Source: Megalopta genalis
Taxonomy: Eukaryota > Arthropoda > Insecta > Hymenoptera > Halictidae
NCBI RefSeq assembly: GCF_051020955.1
Contig: NW_027477148.1
Location: 1 to 64,000 of the forward strand
Reading direction: 5' to 3'
DNA length: 64,000 nt
Part shown: positions 1-13,383 of the stretch, piece by piece
Position numbering within the stretch: the stretch's first letter is position 1
How the letters are laid out: each line of letters begins with the position of its first letter
The notes under the pieces: model-generated
Databases searched by the model: none
What the model was told of the DNA's origin: nothing
Seen by the model: only the letters and a program-made list of their open reading frames with translations
Made by a program: the position numbers and the translations under genes

Positions 1-929
1 AAGCGAAACACATGATTTAGCTTCAAATCAATGCGAAGTAGGAGGCTTATCTTCGAATCCATGCGAAACAAATAGTTTAGTTTCAAATTCTTGTTTTATA
101 CATGATTTAGCTTCAACTGCGTGCGAAACAAACGAGTTAGCTTCAAATCCATTCGAAACACATGATTTAGTCACAACTTCATTCGATAGAAATGGTTCAC
201 CTTAATATTCATGCGAATCAAATGGTTTAGTTTCAAATACTTGTGATATACATGATTTAGCTTCAACTGCATGCGAAACAAACGAGTTACTTTCAAATCC
301 AAGCGAAACAAATGATTCAGCTTCAAATCAATCCGAAGTAGAAGGCTTAACTTCAAATCCACGCGAAACAGATGGTTTAGCATCAAATTCTTGCTCTATA
401 CATGATTTAGCTTCAACTGCATGCGAAACAAACGAGTTAGCTTCAAATCCATGCGAAACACATGATTTAGCTTCAAATCAATGCTAAGTAGAAGGCTTAG
501 TTTCAAATCCATGAGAAACAAATGGTTTGGCTTCAAATAATAGTGATATAGATGAGGTAGCTTCAACTGCATGCGAAACAATCGAGTTAGCTTCAAATCC
601 ATGCGAAACACATGATTTAGCTTCAAATAAATGCGAAGTGGAAGGCTTAGACCCAAATCCACGCGAAACAGATGGTTTAGCATCAAATTCTTGTTTTATA
701 CATGGTTTAGCTTCAACTGCATGCGAAAGAAACGAGTTAGCTTCAAATCCATACGAAACACATGATTTAGCTTCAAATGCAGGCGAAATGAACGACTTAG
801 CTTCAAATCCACGCGAACTACATGATTTAGCTTCAAATCAGTGCGAAGTAGAATGCTTATCTTCGAATCCATGCGAATAAATGGTTTAGCTTCAAATCAG
901 TGCTAAGTAGAAGGCTTAGTTTCAAATCC

Positions 930-3900
930 ATGCGTAACAAATGGTTTAGCTTTAAATACTTTTGATATACATGATTTAGCTTCAACTGCATGCGAAACAA
1001 ACGAGTTAGCTTCAAATCCCCGTGAAACACATGATTCAGTTTCAAATTAAAGTGAAGTAGAAGGCTTAGCTGCAAATCCATGCCAAACAAATGGTTCAGC
1101 TTCAAATACTTGTGATATACATGATTTAGATTCAACTGTATGCAAAACAAACGAGTTAACTTCACATCCATGCGAAACACATGATTTAACTTCAAATTCA
1201 TGCGAAGTAGAAGGCTTACCTTCAAATCCATGCGAAACGAATGGTTTAGCTTCAAATACTTGTTTTATACACGGATTAGCTTCAACTGCATTCGAAACAA
1301 ACGAGTTAGTTTCAAAACCATGCGAAACACATGATTTACCTTCAAATCAATGAGAAGTAGAAGGCTTAGCTTCAAATCCATGCGAGACGAATGGATTAGC
1401 TTCAAATACTTGTTTTATACACGGATTAGCTTCAACTGCATTCGGAACAAACGAGTTAGCTTCAAAACCATGCGAAACACATGATTTACCTTCAAATCAA
1501 TGCGAAGTAGAATGCTTAGCACCAAATCAATGTGAAACAAATTGTTTAGCATTAAATACTTGTGATATACATGATTCAGTTTCAACGTCATGCGAAACAA
1601 ACGAGTTAGCTTCAAATCCCAGCTTAGCACATCATTCAATTTCAAATCAAAGCGAAGTACAATGCTTAGCATCAAATCCATGCCAAACAAATGGTTCAGC
1701 TTCAAATACTTCTGATTTACACGGTTTAGCTTCAACTGCATTCGAAACAAACGAGTTAGTTTCAAAACCATGCGAAACACATGATTTACCTTCAAATCAA
1801 TGCGAAGTAGAAGGCTTAGCTTCAAATCTATGCGAAACAAATGGTTTAGCTTCAAATACTTGTGATATACATGATTTAGCTTCAGCTGCATGCGAAAAAA
1901 ATGAGTTAGCCTCAAATCCAAGCGAGACACATGATTCAGCTTCAAATCAATGCGAAGTAGACGGCTTAGCTTCAAATCCATGCGAAACAAATAGTTCAGC
2001 TTCAAATACTTGTGATATACATGATTTAGCTTCAACTCTAAGCGAAACTAACGAGTTAGCTTCAAACCATGCGGAACACATGATTTAGCTACAAATCAAT
2101 GCGAACAGGAAGGCTTAGTTTCAAATTCATGCGAAACGAATAGTTTAGCTTCATATACTTGTTTTATACATTACTTAGCTTCAACTGCATGCGAAACAAA
2201 CGAGTTAGCTTCAAATCCAAACGAAACACATGATTTAGCTTCAAATAAATGCGAAGTAGAAGGCTTATCTTCGAATCCATGCGTAACAAATGGTTTAGCT
2301 TTAAATACTTTTGATATACATGATTTAGCTTCAACTGCATGCGAAACAAACGAGTTAGCTTCAAATCCCCGTGAAACACATGATTCAGTTTCAAATTAAA
2401 GTGAAGTAGAAGGCTTAGCTGCAAATCCATGCCAAACAAATGGTTCAGCTTCAAATACTTGTGATATACATGATTTAGATTCAACTGTATGCAAAACAAA
2501 CGAGTTAACTTCACATCCATGCGAAACACATGATTTAACTTCAAATTCATGCGAAGTAGAAGGCTTACCTTCAAATCCATGCGAAACGAATGGTTTAGCT
2601 TCAAATACTTGTTTTATACACGGATTAGCTTCAACTGCATTCGAAACAAACGAGTTAGTTTCAAAACCATGCGAAACACATGATTTACCTTCAAATCAAT
2701 GAGAAGTAGAAGGCTTAGCTTCAAATCCATGCGAGACGAATGGATTAGCTTCAAATACTTGTTTTATACACGGATTAGCTTCAACTGCATTCGGAACAAA
2801 CGAGTTAGCTTCAAAACCATGCGAAACACATGATTTACCTTCAAATCAATGCGAAGTAGAATGCTTAGCACCAAATCAATGTGAAACAAATTGTTTAGCA
2901 TTAAATACTTGTGATATACATGATTCAGTTTCAACGTCATGCGAAACAAACGAGTTAGCTTCAAATCCCAGCTTAGCACATCATTCAATTTCAAATCAAA
3001 GCGAAGTACAATGCTTAGCATCAAATCCATGCCAAACAAATGGTTCAGCTTCAAATACTTCTGATTTACACGGTTTAGCTTCAACTGCATTCGAAACAAA
3101 CGAGTTAGTTTCAAAACCATGCGAAACACATGATTTACCTTCAAATCAATGCGAAGTAGAAGGCTTAGCTTCAAATCTATGCGAAACAAATGGTTTAGCT
3201 TCAAATACTTGTGATATACATGATTTAGCTTCAGCTGCATGCGAAAAAAATGAGTTAGCCTCAAATCCAAGCGAGACACATGATTCAGCTTCAAATCAAT
3301 GCGAAGTAGACGGCTTAGCTTCAAATCCATGCGAAACAAATAGTTCAGCTTCAAATACTTGTGATATACATGATTTAGCTTCAACTCTAAGCGAAACTAA
3401 CGAGTTAGCTTCAAACCATGCGGAACACATGATTTAGCTACAAATCAATGCGAACAGGAAGGCTTAGTTTCAAATTCATGCGAAACGAATAGTTTAGCTT
3501 CATATACTTGTTTTATACATTACTTAGCTTCAACTGCATGCGAAACAAACGAGTTAGCTTCAAATCCAAACGAAACACATGATTTAGCTTCAAATAAATG
3601 CGAAGTAGAAGGCTTATCTTCGAATCCATGCGTAACAAATGGTTTAGCTTTAAATACTTTTGATATACATGATTTAGCTTCAACTGCATGCGAAACAAAC
3701 GAGTTAGCTTCAAATCCCCGTGAAACACATGATTCAGTTTCAAATTAAAGTGAAGTAGAAGGCTTAGCTGCAAATCCATGCCAAACAAATGGTTCAGCTT
3801 CAAATACTTGTGATATACATGATTTAGATTCAACTGTATGCAAAACAAACGAGTTAACTTCACATCCATGCGAAACACATGATTTAACTTCAAATTCATG

Positions 3901-4976
3901 CGAAGTAGAAGGCTTACCTTCAAATCCATGCGAAACGAATGGTTTAGCTTCAAATACTTGTTTTATACACGGATTAGCTTCAACTGCATTCGAAACAAAC
4001 GAGTTAGTTTCAAAACCATGCGAAACACATGATTTACCTTCAAATCAATGAGAAGTAGAAGGCTTAGCTTCAAATCCATGCGAGACGAATGGATTAGCTT
4101 CAAATACTTGTTTTATACACGGATTAGCTTCAACTGCATTCGGAACAAACGAGTTAGCTTCAAAACCATGCGAAACACATGATTTACCTTCAAATCAATG
4201 CGAAGTAGAATGCTTAGCACCAAATCAATGTGAAACAAATTGTTTAGCATTAAATACTTGTGATATACATGATTCAGTTTCAACGTCATGCGAAACAAAC
4301 GAGTTAGCTTCAAATCCCAGCTTAGCACATCATTCAATTTCAAATCAAAGCGAAGTACAATGCTTAGCATCAAATCCATGCCAAACAAATGGTTCAGCTT
4401 CAAATACTTCTGATTTACACGGTTTAGATTCAACTGCATTCGAAACAAACGAGTTAGTTTCAAAACCATGCGAAACACATGATTTACCTTCAAATCAATG
4501 CGAAGTAGAAGGCTTAGCTTCAAATCTATGCGAAACAAATGGTTTAGCTTCAAATACTTGTGATATACATGATTTAGCTTCAGCTGCATGCGAAAAAAAT
4601 GAGTTAGCCTCAAATCCAAGCGAGACACATGATTCAGCTTCAAATCAATGCGAAGTAGACGGCTTAGCTTCAAATCCATGCGAAACAAATAGTTCAGCTT
4701 CAAATACTTGTGATATACATGATTTAGCTTCAACTCTAAGCGAAACTAACGAGTTAGCTTCAAACCATGCGGAACACATGATTTAGCTACAAATCAATGC
4801 GAACAGGAAGGCTTAGTTTCAAATTCATGCGAAACGAATAGTTTAGCTTCATATACTTGTTTTATACATTAGTTAGCTTCAACTGCATGCGAAACAAACG
4901 AGTTAGCTTCAAATCCAAACGAAACACATGATTTAGCTTCAAATAAATGCGAAGTAGAAGGCTTATCTTCGAATCC
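930..4976. repeat. 1349-bp block in three tandem copies
   Basis: The segments at about 930-2278, 2279-3627 and 3628-4976 match at a period of 1349, which is nine 150-bp superunits minus one base. The missing base lies in an A unit reading CAAACCATGCGGAAC (near 2065, 3414 and 4763). Each copy carries the same private variants, such as CAAATTAAAGTG in the first two and a GCTTAGCACATC unit in all three. The matching position in the second long module (8401-9749) has one copy only. Confidence 0.9.
1290..1306 (+). other. CENP-B-box-like motif in an E-variant unit (example)
   Basis: The E variant reads ATTCGAAACAAACGAGT. Against the known CENP-B box core nTTCGnnnnAnnCGGGn it matches eight of the nine fixed bases; CGAG stands where CGGG is expected. 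Further examples start at 1740, 8759 and 12960. The common E unit, with TGCG for TTCG, matches seven of nine. No unit seen here has the full nine. The motif is short, so chance resemblance is possible, and binding is not shown. Confidence 0.35.
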
Positions 4977-5336
4977 ATGCGTAACAAATGGTTTAGCTTT
5001 AAATACTTGTGATATACATGATTCAGCTTCAACTGCATGCGAAACAAACGAGTTAGCTTCAAATCCACGCGAATCACATGATTTATCTTCAAATCAATGC
5101 GAGGTAGAAGGCTTAGTTTCAAATCCATGCGAAACACATGATTTAGCTTCAAATCAATGCGAAGTAAAAGGATTAGCTTCAAATCCATGCGAAGCCAATT
5201 GTGTAGATTCAAATACTTGTTTTATACACGATTTAGCTTCAACTGCACCTGAAACAAACGTGTTAGCTTCAAATTCGAACGAAAAACATGATTCAGCTTT
5301 AAATCAATGCCAAGTTGAAGGCTTGGCTTCAAATCC

Positions 5337-6200
5337 TTGCGATCAAATGGTTTAGTTTCAAATACCTGTGGTATACATGATTTAGCTTCAACTGCATGTG
5401 AAACAGACGTGTTAACTTCAAATTCAAGCGAAATATATGATTTAGCTTCAAATCAATGCGAAGTAGAAGGCTTAGTTCCAAATCAATGCGAAACTAATGG
5501 TTTAGCTTCAAATACTTGTGATATACATGATTCAGGTTCAACTGCAGGCGAAACAAACGAGTTAGCTTCAAATCCCAACTTAGCTCATGATTCAATTTCA
5601 AATCAAAGCGAAGTAGAAGGCTTAGCTTCAAATCCATGCCAAACAAATGGTTCAGCTTCAAATACTTGTGATATACACGGTTTAGCTTCAACTGCATTCG
5701 AAACAAACGAGTTAGTTTCAAAACCATGCGAAACACATGATTTACCTTCAAATCAATGCGAAGTAGAAGGCTTAGCTTCAAAGCTATGCGAAACAAATGG
5801 TTTAGCATCAAATACTTGTGATATACATGATTTAGATTCAGCTGCATGCGAAATAAATGAGTTAGCCTCAAATCCAAGCGAAACACATGATTCAGGTTCA
5901 AATCAATGCGAAGTAGACGGCTTAGCTTCAAATCCATGCGGAACAAATGGTTTAGATTCAAATACTTGTGATATAAATGATATAGCTTCAACAGCAAGCG
6001 AAACAAACGAGTTAGCTTCAAATCCAAGCGAAACACATGATTTAGCTACAAATCAACGCGAAGTAGAATGCTTAGCTTCAAATGCATGCGAATCAAATGG
6101 TTTAGCTTCAAATGCTTGTGATATACATGATTTATATTCAACTGCATGCGATACAAACGAGTTAGCTTCAAATCCATGCGAAACACATGATTTAGCTTAA
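5337..6200 (+). other. Plus-strand open frame, 287 codons, no gene support
   Basis: This frame runs through almost six superunits as decapeptides of the LASNPCETHD kind, each with Cys at the same place in many but not all units. It opens at a TTG, just at a 29-bp C unit (CCTTGCGATCAAATGG) that shifts the frame, and ends at a TAA in a unit reading TAGCTTAATATTC. Near-identical frames lie at 10108-10971 and 52328-53191, but these are DNA duplicates, so their survival is not evidence of selection. There is no signal peptide, no membrane segment and no known domain. I regard it as a chance opening in a stop-poor repeat. Confidence 0.25.
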
Positions 6201-6524
6201 TATTCATGCGAAGCTAATGGTTTAGCTTCTAATACTTGTGATATACATGATTTAGTTTCTACTGCATGCGAACCAAACGTGATAGCTTCAAATCCAAGCC
6301 AAAGACATGATTTTGGTTCAAATCAATGCGAGGTAGAAGGATTAGCTTCAAATCCATGCGAAACACATGATTTATCTTCAAATTCATTCGAAACACATTG
6401 TTTAGCTTTAAATCCTTCCGAAACAAGTAGTTTAGCTTCAAATTCTTGTTTTATACATGAATTAACTTCAACTGCAGGCAAAACAAACGAGTTAGCTTCA
6501 AATCTGTGCGAAGCACATGATTTA

Positions 6525-6557
6525 GCATCAAATCATGCAGACGAAACAATCGAGTTA
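6525..6557 (+). repeat. 33-bp unit (in-frame three-base gain)
   Basis: This unit reads GCATCAAATCATGCAGACGA and ends GAGTTA, 33 bases in all. Its left part looks like an A or B unit and its right part like an E unit, as if joined out of register. It recurs at 11296-11328, 15138-15170, 46496-46528, 49556-49588 and 53516-53548, always within a copied module. It keeps both open frames open, adding one residue (RLHDLMLNH on the minus strand). Confidence 0.85.
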
Positions 6558-7468
6558 GCTTCAAATCCATTCGAAACACATGATTTAGGTTCAAATTCAT
6601 TCGAAGCACATTGTTTAGCTTCAGATCCATGCGAAACAAATAGTTTAGCTTCAAATTCTTGTTTTATGCATGATTTAGCTTCAACTGCATGCGAAACAAA
6701 CGAGTTAGCTTCAAATCCACGCGAATCACATGATTTATCTTCAAATCAATGCGAAGTGGAAGCATTAGCTTCAAATCTATGCCAATCAAACAGTTTAGCT
6801 TCAAATACTTGTGATATACATGATTCAGCTTCAAATTCAGGCAAAACAAACGAGTTAGCTTCAAATCCATACGAAACACATGATTTAGCTTCAAATTCAT
6901 TCGAAACACATTGTTTAGCTTCAAATCCATGCGAAACAAATGGTTTAGCTTCAAATACTTGTGATATACATGATATAGCTTCAAATGGATGTGAAACAAA
7001 CGAGTTAGCTTCAAATACAAGAGAAACACATGATTTAGCTTCAAATCAATGCGAAGTAGAAGGCTTAGCTTCAAATCAATGCGAATCAAATGCTTTAGCT
7101 TCAAATACTTGTGATATAAATGATTTAGCTTCAAATGCAGGCGAAATGAACGAGTTAGCTTCAGATCCACGCGAATCACATGATTTAGCTTCAAATTAAT
7201 GCGAAGTAGAAGGCTTAGCTTCAAGTCCAAACGAATCAAATGGTTTAGCTTCAAATACTTGTGATATACATGATTCAGCTTCAAATACAGGCAAAACAAA
7301 CGAGTTAGCTTCAAATCCACGCGAAACACATGATTTTGCTTCAAATTCATTCGAAGCACATTTTTTAGCTTCAAATCCATGCGAAACAAATAGTTTAGCT
7401 TCAAATTCTTGTTCTATGCATGATTTAGCTTCAACTGCATGCGAAGAAAACACGTTAGCTTCACATCC

Positions 7469-10400
7469 AAGCGAAACACATGATTTAGCTTCAAATCAAT
7501 GCGAAGTAGGAGGCTTATCTTCGAATCCATGCGAAACAAATAGTTTAGTTTCAAATTCTTGTTTTATACATGATTTAGCTTCAACTGCGTGCGAAACAAA
7601 CGAGTTAGCTTCAAATCCATTCGAAACACATGATTTAGTCACAACTTCATTCGATAGAAATGGTTCACCTTAATATTCATGCGAATCAAATGGTTTAGTT
7701 TCAAATACTTGTGATATACATGATTTAGCTTCAACTGCATGCGAAACAAACGAGTTACTTTCAAATCCAAGCGAAACAAATGATTCAGCTTCAAATCAAT
7801 CCGAAGTAGAAGGCTTAACTTCAAATCCACGCGAAACAGATGGTTTAGCATCAAATTCTTGCTCTATACATGATTTAGCTTCAACTGCATGCGAAACAAA
7901 CGAGTTAGCTTCAAATCCATGCGAAACACATGATTTAGCTTCAAATCAATGCTAAGTAGAAGGCTTAGTTTCAAATCCATGAGAAACAAATGGTTTGGCT
8001 TCAAATAATAGTGATATAGATGAGGTAGCTTCAACTGCATGCGAAACAATCGAGTTAGCTTCAAATCCATGCGAAACACATGATTTAGCTTCAAATAAAT
8101 GCGAAGTGGAAGGCTTAGACCCAAATCCACGCGAAACAGATGGTTTAGCATCAAATTCTTGTTTTATACATGGTTTAGCTTCAACTGCATGCGAAAGAAA
8201 CGAGTTAGCTTCAAATCCATACGAAACACATGATTTAGCTTCAAATGCAGGCGAAATGAACGACTTAGCTTCAAATCCACGCGAACTACATGATTTAGCT
8301 TCAAATCAGTGCGAAGTAGAATGCTTATCTTCGAATCCATGCGAAATAAATGGTTTAGCTTCAAATCAGTGCTAAGTAGAAGGCTTAGTTTCAAATCCAT
8401 GCGTAACAAATGGTTTAGCTTTAAATACTTTTGATATACATGATTTAGCTTCAACTGCATGCGAAACAAACGAGTTAGCTTCAAATCCCCGTGAAACACA
8501 TGATTCAGTTTCAAATTAAAGTGAAGTAGAAGGCTTAGCTGCAAATCCATGCCAAACAAATGGTTCAGCTTCAAATACTTGTGATATACATGATTTAGAT
8601 TCAACTGTATGCAAAACAAACGAGTTAACTTCACATCCATGCGAAACACATGATTTAACTTCAAATTCATGCGAAGTAGAAGGCTTACCTTCAAATCCAT
8701 GCGAAACGAATGGTTTAGCTTCAAATACTTGTTTTATACACGGATTAGCTTCAACTGCATTCGAAACAAACGAGTTAGTTTCAAAACCATGCGAAACACA
8801 TGATTTACCTTCAAATCAATGAGAAGTAGAAGGCTTAGCTTCAAATCCATGCGAGACGAATGGATTAGCTTCAAATACTTGTTTTATACACGGATTAGCT
8901 TCAACTGCATTCGGAACAAACGAGTTAGCTTCAAAACCATGCGAAACACATGATTTACCTTCAAATCAATGCGAAGTAGAATGCTTAGCACCAAATCAAT
9001 GTGAAACAAATTGTTTAGCATTAAATACTTGTGATATACATGATTCAGTTTCAACGTCATGCGAAACAAACGAGTTAGCTTCAAATCCCAGCTTAGCACA
9101 TCATTCAATTTCAAATCAAAGCGAAGTACAATGCTTAGCATCAAATCCATGCCAAACAAATGGTTCAGCTTCAAATACTTCTGATTTACACGGTTTAGCT
9201 TCAACTGCATTCGAAACAAACGAGTTAGTTTCAAAACCATGCGAAACACATGATTTACCTTCAAATCAATGCGAAGTAGAAGGCTTAGCTTCAAATCTAT
9301 GCGAAACAAATGGTTTAGCTTCAAATACTTGTGATATACATGATTTAGCTTCAGCTGCATGCGAAAAAAATGAGTTAGCCTCAAATCCAAGCGAGACACA
9401 TGATTCAGCTTCAAATCAATGCGAAGTAGACGGCTTAGCTTCAAATCCATGCGAAACAAATAGTTCAGCTTCAAATACTTGTGATATACATGATTTAGCT
9501 TCAACTCTAAGCGAAACTAACGAGTTAGCTTCAAACCATGCGGAACACATGATTTAGCTACAAATCAATGCGAACAGGAAGGCTTAGTTTCAAATTCATG
9601 CGAAACGAATAGTTTAGCTTCATATACTTGTTTTATACATTAGTTAGCTTCAACTGCATGCGAAACAAACGAGTTAGCTTCAAATCCAAACGAAACACAT
9701 GATTTAGCTTCAAATAAATGCGAAGTAGAAGGCTTATCTTCGAATCCATGCGTAACAAATGGTTTAGCTTTAAATACTTGTGATATACATGATTCAGCTT
9801 CAACTGCATGCGAAACAAACGAGTTAGCTTCAAATCCACGCGAATCACATGATTTATCTTCAAATCAATGCGAGGTAGAAGGCTTAGTTTCAAATCCATG
9901 CGAAACACATGATTTAGCTTCAAATCAATGCGAAGTAAAAGGATTAGCTTCAAATCCATGCGAAGCCAATTGTGTAGATTCAAATACTTGTTTTATACAC
10001 GATTTAGCTTCAACTGCACCTGAAACAAACGTGTTAGCTTCAAATTCGAACGAAAAACATGATTCAGCTTTAAATCAATGCCAAGTTGAAGGCTTGGCTT
10101 CAAATCCTTGCGATCAAATGGTTTAGTTTCAAATACCTGTGGTATACATGATTTAGCTTCAACTGCATGTGAAACAGACGTGTTAACTTCAAATTCAAGC
10201 GAAATATATGATTTAGCTTCAAATCAATGCGAAGTAGAAGGCTTAGTTCCAAATCAATGCGAAACTAATGGTTTAGCTTCAAATACTTGTGATATACATG
10301 ATTCAGGTTCAACTGCAGGCGAAACAAACGAGTTAGCTTCAAATCCCAACTTAGCTCATGATTCAATTTCAAATCAAAGCGAAGTAGAAGGCTTAGCTTC

Positions 10401-12239
10401 AAATCCATGCCAAACAAATGGTTCAGCTTCAAATACTTGTGATATACACGGTTTAGCTTCAACTGCATTCGAAACAAACGAGTTAGTTTCAAAACCATGC
10501 GAAACACATGATTTACCTTCAAATCAATGCGAAGTAGAAGGCTTAGCTTCAAAGCTATGCGAAACAAATGGTTTAGCATCAAATACTTGTGATATACATG
10601 ATTTAGATTCAGCTGCATGCGAAATAAATGAGTTAGCCTCAAATCCAAGCGAAACACATGATTCAGGTTCAAATCAATGCGAAGTAGACGGCTTAGCTTC
10701 AAATCCATGCGGAACAAATGGTTTAGATTCAAATACTTGTGATATAAATGATATAGCTTCAACAGCAAGCGAAACAAACGAGTTAGCTTCAAATCCAAGC
10801 GAAACACATGATTTAGCTACAAATCAACGCGAAGTAGAATGCTTAGCTTCAAATGCATGCGAATCAAATGGTTTAGCTTCAAATGCTTGTGATATACATG
10901 ATTTATATTCAACTGCATGCGATACAAACGAGTTAGCTTCAAATCCATGCGAAACACATGATTTAGCTTAATATTCATGCGAAGCTAATGGTTTAGCTTC
11001 TAATACTTGTGATATACATGATTTAGTTTCTACTGCATGCGAACCAAACGTGATAGCTTCAAATCCAAGCCAAAGACATGATTTTGGTTCAAATCAATGC
11101 GAGGTAGAAGGATTAGCTTCAAATCCATGCGAAACACATGATTTATCTTCAAATTCATTCGAAACACATTGTTTAGCTTTAAATCCTTCCGAAACAAGTA
11201 GTTTAGCTTCAAATTCTTGTTTTATACATGAATTAACTTCAACTGCAGGCAAAACAAACGAGTTAGCTTCAAATCTGTGCGAAGCACATGATTTAGCATC
11301 AAATCATGCAGACGAAACAATCGAGTTAGCTTCAAATCCATTCGAAACACATGATTTAGGTTCAAATTCATTCGAAGCACATTGTTTAGCTTCAGATCCA
11401 TGCGAAACAAATAGTTTAGCTTCAAATTCTTGTTTTATGCATGATTTAGCTTCAACTGCATGCGAAACAAACGAGTTAGCTTCAAATCCACGCGAATCAC
11501 ATGATTTATCTTCAAATCAATGCGAAGTGGAAGCATTAGCTTCAAATCTATGCCAATCAAACAGTTTAGCTTCAAATACTTGTGATATACATGATTCAGC
11601 TTCAAATTCAGGCAAAACAAACGAGTTAGCTTCAAATCCATACGAAACACATGATTTAGCTTCAAATTCATTCGAAACACATTGTTTAGCTTCAAATCCA
11701 TGCGAAACAAATGGTTTAGCTTCAAATACTTGTGATATACATGATATAGCTTCAAATGGATGTGAAACAAACGAGTTAGCTTCAAATACAAGAGAAACAC
11801 ATGATTTAGCTTCAAATCAATGCGAAGTAGAAGGCTTAGCTTCAAATCAATGCGAATCAAATGCTTTAGCTTCAAATACTTGTGATATAAATGATTTAGC
11901 TTCAAATGCAGGCGAAATGAACGAGTTAGCTTCAGATCCACGCGAATCACATGATTTAGCTTCAAATTAATGCGAAGTAGAAGGCTTAGCTTCAAGTCCA
12001 AACGAATCAAATGGTTTAGCTTCAAATACTTGTGATATACATGATTCAGCTTCAAATACAGGCAAAACAAACGAGTTAGCTTCAAATCCACGCGAAACAC
12101 ATGATTTTGCTTCAAATTCATTCGAAGCACATTTTTTAGCTTCAAATCCATGCGAAACAAATAGTTTAGCTTCAAATTCTTGTTCTATGCATGATTTAGC
12201 TTCAACTGCATGCGAAGAAAACACGTTAGCTTCACATCC
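7469..12239. repeat. Long module, second copy (about 4771 bp)
   Basis: This copy repeats the 1-7468 module but carries one 1349-bp block instead of three. The length 4771 equals 159 units of 30 plus one, explained by two one-base deletions and one 33-bp unit. A third start of the same module is seen at about 12240, but it matches only to about 12518, where the sequence jumps to a copy of the 8770 region. Confidence 0.87.
8401..9749. repeat. Single copy of the 1349-bp block
   Basis: The sequence GCGTAACAAATGG starts at 8401 and again at 9750, so exactly one 1349-bp period lies between them. It has the same private variants as the triplicated block at 930-4976, including the one-base deletion near 9534. 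The last part, after about 9640, follows the third copy of the triplication (TTAGTTAGC rather than TTACTTAGC), showing that the extra copies were gained or lost inside the block. Confidence 0.87.
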
Positions 12240-13383
12240 AAGCGAAACACATGATTTAGCTTCAAATCAATGCGAAGTAGGAGGCTTATCTTCGAATCCA
12301 TGCGAAACAAATAGTTTAGTTTCAAATTCTTGTTTTATACATGATTTAGCTTCAACTGCGTGCGAAACAAACGAGTTAGCTTCAAATCCATTCGAAACAC
12401 ATGATTTAGTCACAACTTCATTCGATAGAAATGGTTCACCTTAATATTCATGCGAATCAAATGGTTTAGTTTCAAATACTTGTGATATACATGATTTAGC
12501 TTCAACTGCATGCGAAACAAACGAGTTAGTTTCAAAACCATGCGAAACACATGATTTACCTTCAAATCAATGAGAAGTAGAAGGCTTAGCTTCAAATCCA
12601 TGCGAGACGAATGGATTAGCTTCAAATACTTGTTTTATACACGGATTAGCTTCAACTGCATTCGAAACAAACGAGTTAGCTTCAAAACCATGCGAAACAC
12701 ATGATTTACCTTCAAATCAATGCGAAGTAGAATGCTTAGCACCAAATCAATGTGAAACAAATTGTTTAGCATTAAATACTTGTGATATACATGATTCAGT
12801 TTCAACGTCATGCGAAACAAACGAGTTAGCTTCAAATCCCAGCTTAGCACATCATTCAATTTCAAATCAAAGCGAAGTACAATGCTTAGCATCAAATCCA
12901 TGCCAAACAAATGGTTCAGCTTCAAATACTTCTGATATACACGGTTTAGCTTCAACTGCATTCGAAACAAACGAGTTAGTTTCAAAACCATGCGAAACAC
13001 ATGATTTACCTTCAAATCAATGCGAAGTAGAAGGCTTAGCTTCAAATCTATGCGAAACAAATGGTTTAGCTTCAAATACTTGTGATATACATGATTTAGC
13101 TTCAGCTGCATGCGAAAAAAATGAGTTAGCCTCAAATCCAAGCGAGACACATGATTCAGCTTCAAATCAATGCGAAGTAGACGGCTTAGCTTCAAATCCA
13201 TGCGAAACAAATAGTTCAGCTTCAAATACTTGTGATATACATGATTTAGCTTCAACTCTAAGCGAAACTAACGAGTTAGCTTCAAACCATGCGGAACACA
13301 TGATTTAGCTACAAATCAATGCGAACAGGAAGGCTTAGTTTCAAATTCATGCGAAACGAATAGTTTAGCTTCATATACTTGTT

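Larger units (their letters stand above)
1..7468. repeat. Long module, first copy (7468 bp)
   Basis: Base 1 aligns with base 7469 and the match continues base for base through about 2.1 kb; the second copy has one extra base near 8344, where the first copy has lost an A at about 886. From about 4.1 kb on, the same module matches the second copy at an offset of 4771. The difference of 2697 bases equals two extra 1349-bp blocks minus that single base. The left edge lies outside the window. Confidence 0.88.
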
